Assembly (NCBI GenBank): GCA_003643935.1
Contig: QMLJ01000094.1
Location: 1-5,778 of the forward strand
DNA length: 5,778 bases
Direction of reading: 5' to 3'
From: Deltaproteobacteria bacterium
GTDB lineage: Bacteria; Desulfobacterota; Desulfomonilia; UBA1062
Shown here: positions 5,089-5,778 of the stretch, piece after piece
Position numbering within the stretch: position 1 is the stretch's first letter
Layout of the letters: each line of letters begins with the position of its first letter
The notes under the pieces: generated by a model
What the model was told of the DNA's origin: nothing
The model's database searches: none
What the model saw: only the letters and a program-made list of their open reading frames with translations
Translations under genes and position numbers: made by a program

Positions 5089-5778
5089 ATGAACAGGCTA
5101 AAGCAGATACTAATACGAATAAACCACAAGGGTTACAAGGCATACAAGGATATAAAGGGCACATATAACTTTCCGGGTTTCAGACTCTGCATAGACCATG
5201 TACAAGGCGATCCCTTTGCATCCCCATCAAGGGTCTGTGTACAAATCGGTTTAAAAGAGTCAGGTTTTCCCAACCACTACATCTCTAATAAGAGTAGAGA
5301 GATCGCTTTCAGGGATTTCATGACCCGTAGCTTTAGAGAAGCTATAATAAACGTGGCAAAGGGCAATAGAGGCACTGGAAAAAGTGGACTCATACAGATA
5401 GACGTCCCTGGCCAGGAGATACTAGACAGGACATCCTGTGTAATCAACTCCGAGTCTATCGAGATAAGGTTCTTTGTGGGCTTACCTGCCCAGGGTAGAA
5501 CTGTGCTGGCCCAACAGGCAATAGAGATGTTCTTCAGAGAGATCCCTGAGATTGTACACGGATCGCTGTACTTTAAGAATACAGATGAAAATGCATTAAG
5601 ACTGCATGTCGATATCAACGAAGACCAGGATTACATACGCAATGAAATACTTCCTAGGCACGGACTAGTGGCATTTGTAGGCGACGGCTCGATTCTCCCC
5701 AGGAGATCGGGTATAGACGACAGGCCCATGACAAGCCAAAATGCGGTCAAGTTCATGTCTCCTGATAGCCTTAGGGTA
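5089..5778 (+). CDS. Predicted ABC-class ATPase (COG3044 / ABC_ATPase family), N-terminal part (runs off right edge)
   Basis: The frame is open from the ATG at 5089 to the window end (230 residues). It starts MNRLKQILIRINHKGYKAYKD, followed by YNFPGFRLCIDHVQGDPFASPSRV (26-49), a GTGKSGLIQIDVPGQEILDRTS block (95-116), GLPAQGRTVLAQQA (131-144), RHGLVAFVGDGSILPRRSG (190-208) and PMTSQNAVKFMSPDSL (213-228). This order matches the N-terminal region of soluble ABC-class ATPases of unknown cellular role. The main ATP-binding P-loop, Walker B and signature motifs should lie just beyond the window. No good ribosome-binding site precedes the ATG; AAGG is 14 nt away. It is divergent from archease-rtcB, with about 97 nt between the start codons. 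The family call rests on remembered motif blocks. Confidence 0.85.
   Translation, partial: MNRLKQILIRINHKGYKAYKDIKGTYNFPGFRLCIDHVQGDPFASPSRVCVQIGLKESGFPNHYISNKSREIAFRDFMTRSFREAIINVAKGNRGTGKSGLIQIDVPGQEILDRTSCVINSESIEIRFFVGLPAQGRTVLAQQAIEMFFREIPEIVHGSLYFKNTDENALRLHVDINEDQDYIRNEILPRHGLVAFVGDGSILPRRSGIDDRPMTSQNAVKFMSPDSLRV

Noticed and set aside
5277..5618. Minus-strand open frame of 113 codons opposite the ATPase gene
   Set aside because: The plus frame has conserved family blocks throughout and is uninterrupted; the antisense product has none.

Overview
This is a moderately AT-rich bacterial chromosomal window with frequent ATA (Ile) and AGA/AGG (Arg) codons. It holds seven recognisable protein genes and one very small gene. 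The multihaem cytochrome lipoprotein, the Tat export genes and the FdhE-type formate dehydrogenase accessory protein suggest a Gram-negative anaerobe with periplasmic respiratory enzymes, such as a Desulfobacterota, Nitrospirota or Brocadiales-like lineage. The sequence alone does not settle the phylum. No rRNA, tRNA, insertion sequence, prophage or CRISPR array is visible.

Layout. At the left edge, on the minus strand, a 39-codon gene that encodes little more than a twin-arginine (Tat) signal peptide (213-332) overlaps the start of a multihaem c-type cytochrome lipoprotein, which runs off the window (1-235). A 197-bp divergent region (333-529) carries promoter-like elements for both directions. 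Then come fdhE (530-1264, plus) and, converging on it, a two-gene tat operon on the minus strand (tatA/B-type gene 2007-2327, tatC 1275-2003). A second divergent region (2328-2491) separates tat from rplY, encoding ribosomal protein bL25 of the long CTC type (2492-3136, plus). Converging on rplY with a 3-bp gap is an archease-rtcB operon on the minus strand (4590-4991 and 3140-4582), an RNA ligase and its activator. Divergent from archease, a COG3044-type ABC-class ATPase gene begins at 5089 and runs off the right edge.

Functional logic. The left 2.4 kb is consistent with periplasmic respiration: FdhE acts on Tat-exported formate dehydrogenases, TatA/B and TatC form the exporter, and the cytochrome is an electron carrier anchored outside the inner membrane. 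No formate dehydrogenase structural gene is in view. The right half is RNA metabolism and translation: 5S-rRNA-binding bL25, RtcB ligase with archease, and an ATPase of unknown role.

The two most interesting points are the stand-alone Tat-signal gene, and that fdhE and the first tat gene each have a good sigma-70-type promoter whose -10 box lies only 7-8 nt before the ATG, with no Shine-Dalgarno sequence. Both would be transcribed as leaderless mRNAs, whereas rplY in the same window has a conventional leader and a GGAGG ribosome-binding site.
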